From the NCBI GenBank assembly GCA_963592185.1, contig CAVAVT010000075.1:1-6882 (forward strand): a stretch of 6,882 nt of DNA, in the 5' to 3' direction. The position numbers were made by a program, and so were the translations under genes. Each line of letters opens with the position of its first letter. The stretch's first letter is position 1. The notes under the pieces were generated by a model. It was given only the letters and a program-made list of their open reading frames with translations. It was not told where the DNA came from and ran no database searches. Positions 1 through 6,688 of the stretch are shown here, piece after piece. This DNA comes from CAVAVT01 sp963592185. GTDB taxonomy: Bacteria > Bacillota > Negativicutes > Selenomonadales > Selenomonadaceae.

Positions 1-53
<53 letters not shown>

Positions 54-63
54 ATTTCGCTTT

Positions 64-84
64 GCAACGTTGTTCACAACGTGC
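64..84 (-). repeat. Inverted repeat in the tRNA-fMet leader
   Basis: ACGTTGT (67-73) and ACAACGT (76-82) form a perfect 7-bp inverted repeat with a 2-nt centre. Flanking GC/GC can extend the arms with a one-base bulge. A third copy of ACGTTGT lies at 116-122 and overlaps the -35 hexamer. The repeat lies in the predicted transcribed leader, so it may be an RNA hairpin or a protein-binding dyad. Which of these it is cannot be decided here. Confidence 0.5.
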
Positions 85-96
85 TGACAGGTATAT

Positions 97-125
97 ATAC
101 TATCACATGACTTACACGTTGTAAA
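97..125 (-). promoter_or_regulatory. Promoter of the tRNA-fMet transcript
   Basis: On the minus strand, TTTACA (120-125) is followed after 17 bp by TAGTAT (97-102), a good SigA-type match. The predicted start near position 90 gives a leader of about 37 nt before the tRNA 5' end at 53. It lies between the stop codon of the helicase gene and the tRNA, so the tRNA need not depend on read-through from the helicase. Confidence 0.65.
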
Positions 126-136
126 CCCCTTTTTTG

Positions 137-155
137 AAAAAAATATTATTTTTTT
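137..155. repeat. A/T-only perfect palindrome at the helicase stop codon
   Basis: Nine-base arms (seven A then TA, mirrored by TA then seven T) flank a single T at 146. The palindrome contains the helicase stop codon and its last two Lys codons. In helicase-sense RNA it places a U run just after the stop, followed by a C and an A run. There is no G/C in the stem, so it is not a classical intrinsic terminator, and no better terminator is visible after the helicase. Confidence 0.6.
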
Positions 156-1480
156 CGTTTTCCATATCCGGACCTGCGGCTGCTGTTGGTTTTAACAGCT
201 GTTTTACCCTGTTTTTGCCTGCGGCTTCTATCATTTCTTCCCTTGTGCCCGGAGCCTTTTCTATTGGCATATTTGCTAAGAGGTTTATGGGTTTTCTCAA
301 ATTCCTTCTTCTGTTCATCCAAAGCTTTTTCCCTCTGGATTTCCCTGAGCTTCTTTTTCAGCTTTGAACGCTCGGACCGTTCCTTATCGATGCGGTTCTT
401 TATTCCAGCTTCAATTTTCCTGAGAAGAGCATACTGCCGGGCATTCACAAAAGTAATAGCTGTACCCTCCTGCCCAGCTCTTCCTGTACGTCCTATACGG
501 TGGATATAACTCTCTGTGTCATGGGGAATATCATAATTGATGACATGGGTTACACCTTCAATATCGAGTCCTCTCGCTGCGATATCCGTTGTCACAAGAA
601 GCTGCAGCTCAGCTGATCTGAATTTTTTCAGCACCATGGTTCGCTGAAGCTGGGACAAATCACCATGCAGCTCCTCTACCAAATATCCACGTCTTGCAAG
701 CTCCATGGCAACGCCGGAGACTCTCTGCTTGGTATGACAGAAAATCATTGCCAGATAAGGCTGCTGCTGATTGATAATTTCACAGAGCTTGTCCATCTTG
801 GTTTCTTCAGTAGTATCAATAATGGTCTGCTTAATCTTGTCCAGTGTCACATTGCCGGACTGGATGGTAATGTGCCTTGGCTGATGCATATATCTTCCAG
901 CCAGTGCCTTTATGCGGTCAGGCATAGTGGCAGAAAAAAGCAGCAGCTGTCGGTCTGAAGCTGTCACCTGGACAATCTGCTCCACATCCTCAATAAAGCC
1001 CATATGCAGCATTTCGTCAGCCTCATCCAGTACAACTCTGTTTACATGGGACAAATCCAGTCTTTTGTGGCGCATATGGTCCAGCATTCTTCCAGGAGTG
1101 CCGATAATGATATGCGGATGTGCTCCGAGCTTTTTCTTCTGACGTTCCAAATCCTGTCCGCCATATATAGCCAGCGAACGTACACCAATAGCATTTCCAA
1201 GAAGTGCCGCCACCTTGGATATCTGAACAGCAAGCTCACGGGTAGGCGCAACGACCACCGCCTGTACCACATCGGCCTGAGTCTTGATTTTTTCCATTAT
1301 AGGAAGTAAAAATGCCAGTGTCTTGCCTGTTCCAGTCTGGGACTGAACAATAATATCCCTTCCATCCCTTGCCACCGGCACGGTCTCCACCTGTACCTCA
1401 GTAGGAACGGTGATTCCCCTAGACTTCAGCAGCTGAACCAAATCAGGAGATACTCCCAACTCCTTAAAATTGTTTATCAT
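146..1480 (-). CDS. DEAD-box ATP-dependent RNA helicase (CshA/CshB/DeaD-like)
   Basis: This is a cytosolic ATP-dependent RNA unwinding enzyme of superfamily 2, of the kind used in cold adaptation, ribosome assembly and mRNA turnover. In the 444-residue product the full motif set is present in order: Q motif region (F5, PTEVQ 26-30), motif I SQTGTGKT 47-54, Ia PTRELAVQ 79-86, Ib TPGR 128-131, II DEAD 152-155, III SAT 183-185, V DIAARGLD 299-306 and VI HRIGRTGR 327-334. After about residue 355 there is a charged helical stretch and a Lys/Arg/Gly/Ser-rich tail ending KRKK, probably unstructured and RNA-binding. No RRM-type DbpA domain is seen. The start at 1480 is chosen because GGAGG lies 5 nt upstream. 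An in-frame ATG at 1528 would add 16 residues but lacks a Shine-Dalgarno and sits in a hairpin loop. The leader has no convincing promoter. Assignment within the family (cshA versus cshB) cannot be settled from motifs alone. Confidence 0.97.
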   Translation of the reverse strand: MINNFKELGVSPDLVQLLKSRGITVPTEVQVETVPVARDGRDIIVQSQTGTGKTLAFLLPIMEKIKTQADVVQAVVVAPTRELAVQISKVAALLGNAIGVRSLAIYGGQDLERQKKKLGAHPHIIIGTPGRMLDHMRHKRLDLSHVNRVVLDEADEMLHMGFIEDVEQIVQVTASDRQLLLFSATMPDRIKALAGRYMHQPRHITIQSGNVTLDKIKQTIIDTTEETKMDKLCEIINQQQPYLAMIFCHTKQRVSGVAMELARRGYLVEELHGDLSQLQRTMVLKKFRSAELQLLVTTDIAARGLDIEGVTHVINYDIPHDTESYIHRIGRTGRAGQEGTAITFVNARQYALLRKIEAGIKNRIDKERSERSKLKKKLREIQREKALDEQKKEFEKTHKPLSKYANRKGSGHKGRNDRSRRQKQGKTAVKTNSSRRSGYGKRKK

Positions 1481-1485
1481 AAAAT

Positions 1486-1490
1486 CCTCC
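1486..1490 (-). promoter_or_regulatory. Shine-Dalgarno site deciding the helicase start
   Basis: GGAGG on the minus strand, 5 nt before the ATG at 1480. It favours this ATG over the upstream in-frame ATG at 1528, which has only a pyrimidine-rich stretch before it. Confidence 0.9.
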
Positions 1491-1514
1491 AATAATATAA
1501 ATTCTAAAATACAG

Positions 1515-1543
1515 AAAGGTCTTCCCATGAAAGAAAGACCTTT
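1515..1543. terminator. Hairpin between glucosaminidase and helicase genes (probable terminator or attenuator)
   Basis: AAAGGTCTT (1515-1523) and AAGACCTTT (1535-1543) form a perfect 9-bp stem. On the minus strand the loop can close further with one C:G and two G:U pairs, leaving about 5 nt. It starts 27 bp after the glucosaminidase stop. In that direction it is followed by an imperfect U tract (CTGTATTTT). On the plus strand it runs into five T. It is most simply the terminator of the glucosaminidase transcript. Because it ends only 34 bp before the helicase ATG, it could instead act as an attenuator in the helicase leader. Confidence 0.6.
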
Positions 1544-1570
1544 TTCCTTACAGGCATAAATTTTTAATCG

Positions 1571-2368
1571 TTACTGCTTAAGCACCTTCTGAAACATATT
1601 CAGAATACTTTCGCCATAGTAATTGCCAGGTACAGCCCACTTTCCGTTCAGCCCTACCCATTCGGTGATAGTCCCGGAGCCATATCTGGTACGAACAGTA
1701 TTGTAGCGTGGGTCAACCAGCGGCTTGGAAGGCTTGGTGGTGGTGGCATACGCCATCAAATGCTGTATGTGGGCACGAACCCCCATCTGAGCTGTAGAAA
1801 AATACGCACCCTTAACGGTGGCACTGGTGGTTCCGAGACCGCAATAATTATTCTGATCCGGAGTAACAGTACCGCCATATCTGAAGAAGCCTGTTTCCTT
1901 CAGTGCCTGAACAAAGGCAACATCCGGCCGGACCCCTTCCCTTTCGCCTTCTTCATAATAGTATGCCACCAGTTGTTTAGGTGAAACACTAATCTTAGGC
2001 TTGGGATTTTCCTTAAGCAGATACTTTAAGCATTGCTCCTGGGTGGCCTGTGGGAACCCCATAATCGGTTCATTACTCTTAACCTTTGTTACAGAATTAT
2101 TATTTTTCTTATTTTTTTCTGGATGGAGAATCGCCTGTATTCTCTCTGTGATTGAGGGTCTTTCAGCTGTAGTGTCACTGCTGCTATCGGCTGCTGCACG
2201 CTTCTGCTCCGCTGCTGCACGTTGCTGCTCAATGGCTGCACGCTGTTCTGCGGCACTTTTCAAAGAATTATTAATCCGTGCTGCCTCCGCATTGTCTGCC
2301 CCAAATGAGAAACTTGTGAGAACACATATAGCTATTCCAAGCTTTATAAAAGATTTTTTATACTTCAT
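1571..2368 (-). CDS. Secreted endo-beta-N-acetylglucosaminidase (GH73-type peptidoglycan hydrolase)
   Basis: This is predicted to cleave the glycan backbone of peptidoglycan outside the membrane, in cell separation or wall turnover. The 265-residue product starts with a Sec signal peptide: Lys-rich end (K2, K4, K5, K9), hydrophobic core about 10-23, and likely cleavage after the AEA at 28-30 or one residue earlier. Residues 39-59 are three tandem heptads of the pattern (A/I)EQ(Q/K)RAA, probably a short coiled coil. A low-complexity basic linker follows. The catalytic domain spans about 115-265, with the family's Glu in ALKETGFFRYGG (E158 as general acid), then NNYCGLGTT (173-181), DPRYNTVR (219-226) and NGKWAVPGNYYG (241-252), all typical of clostridial glucosaminidase (PF01832) proteins. 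There are no SH3, LysM or choline-binding repeats, so wall retention is unexplained; the heptads might help. ATG at 2368 has GGAG 7 nt upstream. It has its own promoter and may also receive read-through from the permease gene 86 bp upstream. Confidence 0.9.
   Translation of the reverse strand: MKYKKSFIKLGIAICVLTSFSFGADNAEAARINNSLKSAAEQRAAIEQQRAAAEQKRAAADSSSDTTAERPSITERIQAILHPEKNKKNNNSVTKVKSNEPIMGFPQATQEQCLKYLLKENPKPKISVSPKQLVAYYYEEGEREGVRPDVAFVQALKETGFFRYGGTVTPDQNNYCGLGTTSATVKGAYFSTAQMGVRAHIQHLMAYATTTKPSKPLVDPRYNTVRTRYGSGTITEWVGLNGKWAVPGNYYGESILNMFQKVLKQ
2190..2252 (-). repeat. Three tandem imperfect 21-bp repeats encoding a heptad coiled coil
   Basis: Three adjacent 21-bp units (2190-2210, 2211-2231, 2232-2252) share the core GGCTGCACG or GCTGCACG on the plus strand and differ at a few positions. 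They encode three consecutive heptads in the glucosaminidase just after its signal peptide. The multiple-of-three unit means copy number could change without a frameshift. Confidence 0.75.
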
Positions 2369-2408
2369 GACCTTACTCCAAATAAACGCAATAAAATTGA
2401 TTACGTGT

Positions 2409-2438
2409 ATTTTAGCACAATTGGAGTGCTAATGTCCA
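2409..2438 (-). promoter_or_regulatory. Extended -10 promoter of the glucosaminidase gene
   Basis: On the minus strand, TGGACA (2433-2438, five of six matches to TTGACA) precedes TAAAAT (2409-2414) by 18 bp. TGC directly before the -10 gives an extended -10 (TGn). The predicted start near 2402 leaves a leader of about 33 nt before the ATG at 2368. The spacer is almost entirely occupied by a palindrome (2412-2432). Confidence 0.75.
2412..2432. promoter_or_regulatory. CIRCE-like palindromic operator candidate
   Basis: TTAGCAC (2412-2418) and GTGCTAA (2426-2432) form a perfect 7-bp inverted repeat around a 7-bp centre. It lies between the -35 and -10 of the glucosaminidase promoter, so a bound protein would block RNA polymerase. 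The right arm extends to GAGTGCTAA, identical to the right arm of the HrcA operator CIRCE (TTAGCACTC, 9 bp, GAGTGCTAA, established knowledge). The left arm matches CIRCE in its first seven bases only. The spacing is 6 bp shorter than CIRCE, so binding by HrcA itself is uncertain. Position and symmetry support an operator; the cognate regulator is unknown. Confidence 0.6.
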
Positions 2439-2454
2439 TAAAGCTGTATATCCA

Positions 2455-3747
2455 CTATTTGGGAAATACGCCTCCATGAGCAAAAAACAGCATCAGTATA
2501 AAAAATATTACCATCAGAATACATGCCGGATGAATTTTGCGTGTTTCTCTCCTCACAATGCAAAGAATCATATGGGCAATAATACCAAATACAAGACTAG
2601 AAATGATATCCCCGGTAAGGGGCATCATAATGAGTACCAAAAATTCAGGAAAGCTGCCCATTCCGAGCTTTTCCCAGGGATTACTTCTGTAAACAGATGC
2701 AAAAAGCATAAATCCTGAAAAAATCATTGCTGGAACATAAAATGCCTGAAGTGCCACAAGTTCCCTGAGAAGCGGTCCCAAAAACAGCAGCGGCAGAAAA
2801 CACATCCCGGCAATAAATCTAGCCTTTCTGTCTACTCCTTCAGTCTCCGCCACAAATCCGGCTTCAGATACAGTCGACGGACCAGCCCCAAGAAGAGGGC
2901 ATATGACACCCATAATTCCAATAACAGCCCTGTTCCTTTTGGAAACAGCTCCATCGTACTCCGAATTAGTTTCATTGCCCATAGTGTGTTTTATTTCCCC
3001 AAGACCCTCATACACAGCCATCCCCTGTATAGTCATCACCAGAAAAATTCCCATTGTCACCAAAATAAGCCGGTCCATGTATCCAAAATCCACCTGAAAC
3101 ACAGTGTATTCCAGTCCCTCAGGAAGGGAAAATGGCGCCGCTGGAAGCTCTATAAAGCCTATAAAGAGTGCTGCACATATTACAGCCAGACTCCCCATGG
3201 CAAATGCCGCCTTCAGCCCCTTTGAAATAAAAATCCAAGTTGCAAGCATTCCAATCAAAGACAAATATGCCACAGGCGCAGCCATATTTCCAAGGGTTGA
3301 GCCTCCCATAGGGGAATTTATGATAATTCCTCCATCAACCAATCCCCGGTATACCAGCATAAGCCCAAGTCCAGCCATCAGACCTCTGCACAGGGATGGA
3401 GGAAGAATTTTTCTAATAAAGCCAAAACCTCCAAAGAAAAATACCAGCCCGGAAAATATAGATGCTATAAGCACCGCCCCCATTGCACCCTGCAAAGGTA
3501 TCCCTTCAGACAAAATCACAGCATACACCAGATATGCACAAAGACCTGTGGAAGGTAGCATTACCATGGCTCTTTCAAAGGCAGCTGAGGCAATACACCC
3601 CAGGGCACACGCCAGAACCACCGCTGTATAGGTACCTTCAAAGTTTGCCCCTGTCTTTGACAGCAGCATCGGATTTAGAACCGCCACAGGAAGCAGTACA
3701 AAAAAGAATCCCCAAAAATTATTCGATTGTTTTACATCCTTATTCAT
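2455..3747 (-). CDS. AzgA/NCS2-like nucleobase permease, divergent
   Basis: This is a predicted polytopic inner-membrane transporter of the NCS2 (AzgA, hypoxanthine/guanine) type. The 430-residue product is strongly hydrophobic, with about a dozen membrane segments or re-entrant helices, close to usual AzgA length. Family-like marks include NPMLLS (25-30), matching the NPS(V/I)L of AzgA, LPSTGLCAY (64-72), resembling the APGMGLNA segment, and GPSTVSEAGF (289-298), resembling the GTSTVTTYIESASG stretch of TM10. The usual acidic pocket residues look displaced: the TM8 FDT signature is not visible in LVMTIQGMAVYEGLG, and the TM10 Glu position seems to be Phe. The substrate may therefore differ from purines. 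ATG at 3747 is chosen because GGTGA lies 9 nt upstream. An in-frame TTG at 3753 is only 3 nt from that site. The gene overlaps the kinase by 8 bp, implying translational coupling. No clear terminator follows. Confidence 0.8.
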   Translation of the reverse strand: MNKDVKQSNNFWGFFFVLLPVAVLNPMLLSKTGANFEGTYTAVVLACALGCIASAAFERAMVMLPSTGLCAYLVYAVILSEGIPLQGAMGAVLIASIFSGLVFFFGGFGFIRKILPPSLCRGLMAGLGLMLVYRGLVDGGIIINSPMGGSTLGNMAAPVAYLSLIGMLATWIFISKGLKAAFAMGSLAVICAALFIGFIELPAAPFSLPEGLEYTVFQVDFGYMDRLILVTMGIFLVMTIQGMAVYEGLGEIKHTMGNETNSEYDGAVSKRNRAVIGIMGVICPLLGAGPSTVSEAGFVAETEGVDRKARFIAGMCFLPLLFLGPLLRELVALQAFYVPAMIFSGFMLFASVYRSNPWEKLGMGSFPEFLVLIMMPLTGDIISSLVFGIIAHMILCIVRRETRKIHPACILMVIFFILMLFFAHGGVFPK

Positions 3748-6625
3748 GTACAAATTTCACCAACTCATGAAACAACTGAACCGTATTGTAGGGTTTAATG
3801 ATATATCCATTCACTCCTGCCTGCTCAGCGGTAGTCCTCTCCTCAGAAAATGCATCAGCTGTTACAGCGATTATAGGTATATTGCAATATGCCTTATCCT
3901 TAGCATTTCTGATGAATTTCACAGCCTCCAGTCCGTCCATAACAGGCATTCTTATATCCATCAAAATTGCAATATAAAAATTCTCATCCGACTGGTCAAG
4001 GAAATCGATAGCTTCCCTGCCATCCCTTGCACGCCTGTATTCTATTCCATATTCATCCAGAATTGTTTCAAGAATTTCAGCATTCAAATCATTATCCTCG
4101 GCAATAAGTACTCGCTTGCCCTTCAGCAATTCAAATTTATCATTTTCATTCTCCACAGATTCAGCCTTGCTGTCATTATGGTCCACCTTCTCAATGGGAA
4201 GGAACACATCAAATACTGTCCCCTTGCCCAGCTGGCTTTCAACCTCAATGGATCCTCCCATCATCTCCACAAGGTTCCTGACTATCGAAAGTCCAAGGCC
4301 TGTACCCACGTGGTTTCTAGCCCGGTTCTCCAGTTCCTGTTCAAAGGGCTGGAACATTTTCGCCTGGAACTCCCGGCTCATACCGATACCGTCATCACGA
4401 ACGATAAATCTTAAGCCAGATACTCCCTGACCTCCGGCAAAATGCAGTTTTTCCGACACCGTCAAATCCACATTTCCCTTTTCCGGCGTAAATTTAATAG
4501 CATTGGACAGAAGATTCATCAATATCTGCTCTATGTGCCTCATATCTCCATACAGCCAGATATTTTCCATATCCGAAGCATTTACCTTCAGTGTAAAATT
4601 AAGCCCCTTGCCTTTTGCCTGAATCTCGGTCAGTGCCCTCAAATCATCAATCATGGAATTCATGGAAAACGGCTCTTTTCTAAGCTTGAATTTACCCATT
4701 TCAATCCGCGAAATATCCAAAATGTCATTAATCAGGGACAGCAGAAATTCAGATGAGGAATTAATTTTATCCAGACAGTATGCTATCTTGTCCGAATCCG
4801 CCAAATTATTTTGAGCCACCCTGCACATTCCTATGATACCATTCATAGGAGTTCTTATATCGTGAGACATACGGGAAAGGAATTCAGATTTAGCCTGCGT
4901 AGCCTTTTCTGCAGCATTCAATGCCTTGGACAGTTTCTCAGAATGTTCCTTCAGCATTCTTTGTGTTTCCTGGGACTGCTGGAATTCTTCAGTTATATCA
5001 GTGCAGGTACAAAGAATCCTGTTTTTATATCCCTTAACCTTAAAAAACTTGATTGATTTATTACGAAGCTCGCCATCTTCAGTATAAACAGTCACCGGAA
5101 TCTCATAGGAGCCTTTTTTGCTGATTCCCTCCCGTACCGCATTAATCGAAAGCTTCTCAGCGGCAATTCTTCGTTCCTTCTCGTCCGGGATATACTGTAA
5201 AAATTCCGCCACCTCGGAGTCATAAGGATAAATTTCCGTTTTCTTCTTATTTTCAAAGGGTACTCTGTAGTACACCTGCTGCTCGTGCAAATTAACAATC
5301 GAGATTACATCAAAGGACTCGTTGATTATCTTATCGGTAATCATCTCATCAATTTTGCGATGCTCCACATCAATACCATCAGCTATGGCCTCAACATCAC
5401 CGGTACAGGGATTTTTTACCAAATGCATATAGCAGGTAATCCAATGTATTTCCCCATTTTCAACATAGCGTCTATAGCTGCATTCCAGGTATCTCAGACC
5501 CTTTGAAAATGTCATAAGCAGATTTTCCCGATTCATGACCTTTTTGAACTCTGCCAGATCATCCTCATCGGTAATATTCTCTGCAATAGCAGCAAAAAAT
5601 CCGTCCACTGTCCCTGCATTCTGCTGAGCCAATACACTTGGAATCTCACTCACGCCCTCTCCACAGCGATTCTTGCTTACATTGAGATGGAAGGTTCCTC
5701 TGGAGTCAGGAATTGCTGAGCGGAGTTTTCTGATGAACTGCTTGTATGAATATTCATCCTGAACAAAAGGTGTTACATTTTGGGCTATGCCATAAATCTT
5801 GCAGGGAGCACCAGATTCATCATAGGAATTAGTGCAGACCACCTTCAGGCACACAGTTTCCTCACCTTCGGCAAATTTGCACCAAAAATTTTCAGATAAC
5901 ATGGGAACCCCGGCATCAAACTGTTCAAACAGAGAATCCATCTTTTCCCAATCTTCAGGAATAACAATTGACTTCAATGACTCTGGAGCATTTGTATAGG
6001 CATCCGGGGTTTCTGCAATGTGCTTAATATTAACATTACGCTTATCATTCAACACCCTTAAAAAGCGTGTTTTTATATCATACTCCAGCATCAGGTATTC
6101 ATCTGTAAACACCGTTGCATCATAGAATTTCTGCATACGCTTTCCAGCTTCAATGGCAGCACGCTCCGGTGTAACATCTGTATAACTGACGAAATACATA
6201 GCCATGGACTCATTAATCCTGTTGACACATCCATCCGCCCTTACCCACATGTAGGTATCCGCATTCTTTGATTTATGCCGGTAGGTTATGCTCATGGGTT
6301 CCCCATCAGCAATCATTCCCATAAAATGATTTTGCAGTCTGAAACGGTCCTCAGGATGTATGGCCTCAAAAAATTCTGTCTCAGTTTCCAAATCAAGTTC
6401 CTGGAGAGTTTTTCCCACCAGATTTTCATAGACCTTATTTTTCAGGATTCTCACCAAATGTCCTTCATTGTTTTTATAAAAAACGCACATAGGCACAGGT
6501 ATCTGATTCAGAAACCCCCGCAGCAAATCCCATATACTGCCATTTTTTGCAGAACCTATCTGAGCCTGCAATATCTTCAACATATATTTTCCGTATTTTT
6601 TCTTCTCCTCATCCTGAGTACACAT
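3740..6625 (-). CDS. Soluble multi-PAS hybrid histidine kinase with C-terminal receiver domain
   Basis: This signalling protein is predicted to autophosphorylate on His and pass the phosphate to its own Asp. The 961-residue chain shows no signal peptide or membrane segment, so it should sense cytosolic cues. Regions about 35-155, 165-290, 300-425 and 430-548 each look like a PAS unit. The first has the HPEDR signature at 90-94, and the units end in PAS-exit stretches such as YFVSYTDVTPE, IYGIAQNVTP, AIADGIDVEHRK and LCTCTDITEE. A coiled-coil linker (about 548-580) leads to the H box SHDIRTPMN (H588), N box NLLSNAIKFTPEKG (N708), G1 DDGIGM 744-749, F box FQPFEQ 758-763 and G2 GTGLGLSIV 774-782. 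After an acidic linker the receiver (about 836-961) has EDN 843-845, phosphoacceptor D890, T922 and K944. All catalytic residues are intact. No HPt or DNA-binding output is encoded, so the final output partner is elsewhere. The start at 6625 follows AGGAGG with 7 nt spacing. The 3' end overlaps the permease gene. Confidence 0.97.
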   Translation of the reverse strand: MCTQDEEKKKYGKYMLKILQAQIGSAKNGSIWDLLRGFLNQIPVPMCVFYKNNEGHLVRILKNKVYENLVGKTLQELDLETETEFFEAIHPEDRFRLQNHFMGMIADGEPMSITYRHKSKNADTYMWVRADGCVNRINESMAMYFVSYTDVTPERAAIEAGKRMQKFYDATVFTDEYLMLEYDIKTRFLRVLNDKRNVNIKHIAETPDAYTNAPESLKSIVIPEDWEKMDSLFEQFDAGVPMLSENFWCKFAEGEETVCLKVVCTNSYDESGAPCKIYGIAQNVTPFVQDEYSYKQFIRKLRSAIPDSRGTFHLNVSKNRCGEGVSEIPSVLAQQNAGTVDGFFAAIAENITDEDDLAEFKKVMNRENLLMTFSKGLRYLECSYRRYVENGEIHWITCYMHLVKNPCTGDVEAIADGIDVEHRKIDEMITDKIINESFDVISIVNLHEQQVYYRVPFENKKKTEIYPYDSEVAEFLQYIPDEKERRIAAEKLSINAVREGISKKGSYEIPVTVYTEDGELRNKSIKFFKVKGYKNRILCTCTDITEEFQQSQETQRMLKEHSEKLSKALNAAEKATQAKSEFLSRMSHDIRTPMNGIIGMCRVAQNNLADSDKIAYCLDKINSSSEFLLSLINDILDISRIEMGKFKLRKEPFSMNSMIDDLRALTEIQAKGKGLNFTLKVNASDMENIWLYGDMRHIEQILMNLLSNAIKFTPEKGNVDLTVSEKLHFAGGQGVSGLRFIVRDDGIGMSREFQAKMFQPFEQELENRARNHVGTGLGLSIVRNLVEMMGGSIEVESQLGKGTVFDVFLPIEKVDHNDSKAESVENENDKFELLKGKRVLIAEDNDLNAEILETILDEYGIEYRRARDGREAIDFLDQSDENFYIAILMDIRMPVMDGLEAVKFIRNAKDKAYCNIPIIAVTADAFSEERTTAEQAGVNGYIIKPYNTVQLFHELVKFVHE
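3757..3761 (-). promoter_or_regulatory. Shine-Dalgarno site of the permease, inside the kinase gene
   Basis: GGTGA on the minus strand, 9 nt before the ATG at 3747 and within the last codons of the kinase. It is a moderate site, which fits re-initiation by ribosomes finishing the kinase. It excludes the TTG at 3753, which would leave only 3 nt of spacing. Confidence 0.6.
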
Positions 6626-6632
6626 ATTTTTA

Positions 6633-6638
6633 CCTCCT
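6633..6638 (-). promoter_or_regulatory. Strong Shine-Dalgarno of the kinase
   Basis: A perfect AGGAGG, 7 nt before the ATG at 6625, fixes the kinase start and indicates efficient initiation. I could not define a convincing promoter upstream. The A/T-rich stretch 6645-6740 offers several weak -10-like hexamers without a good -35. Confidence 0.9.
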
Positions 6639-6688
6639 GTGAGGGCTTATTTAAAACATTACGTGAAAACTATTTTCGATAAACTCTG

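Noticed and set aside
1481..1528. Sixteen-residue N-terminal extension of the helicase from the ATG at 1528
   Set aside because: It has no Shine-Dalgarno and the ATG lies in a hairpin loop. The ATG at 1480 has GGAGG at good spacing and begins right at the Q-motif region expected for the family.
2001..2432. Plus-strand open reading frame opposite the glucosaminidase, with an Ala/Ser/Cys-rich segment
   Set aside because: It is antisense to a well-supported gene. Its composition is the complement of the heptad repeat and it has no recognisable domain.
2412..2432. The palindrome as a transcription terminator for the permease
   Set aside because: The stem is only 7 bp and A/T-rich at the ends, with no U tract. 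Its placement between -35 and -10 fits an operator better.
2412..2432. The palindrome as a genuine CIRCE element
   Set aside because: True CIRCE has 9-bp arms with a 9-bp spacer. Here the spacing is 6 bp shorter and the left arm matches only 7 of 9 bases, so it is reported as CIRCE-like only.
3748..3753. TTG start for the permease two codons upstream
   Set aside because: The only Shine-Dalgarno-like site is 3 nt from the TTG but 9 nt from the ATG at 3747, so the ATG is the better start.
3746..4414. 222-codon plus-strand open reading frame opposite the kinase receiver and ATPase region
   Set aside because: It mirrors conserved kinase codons, has no family resemblance and no clear ribosome site. 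It is a shadow of the real gene.
6674..6686. Possible Spo0A box upstream of the kinase (TTTATCGAAAA on the minus strand)
   Set aside because: It differs from the consensus TTTGTCRAA at a core G, and one such match in A/T-rich DNA is not enough support.
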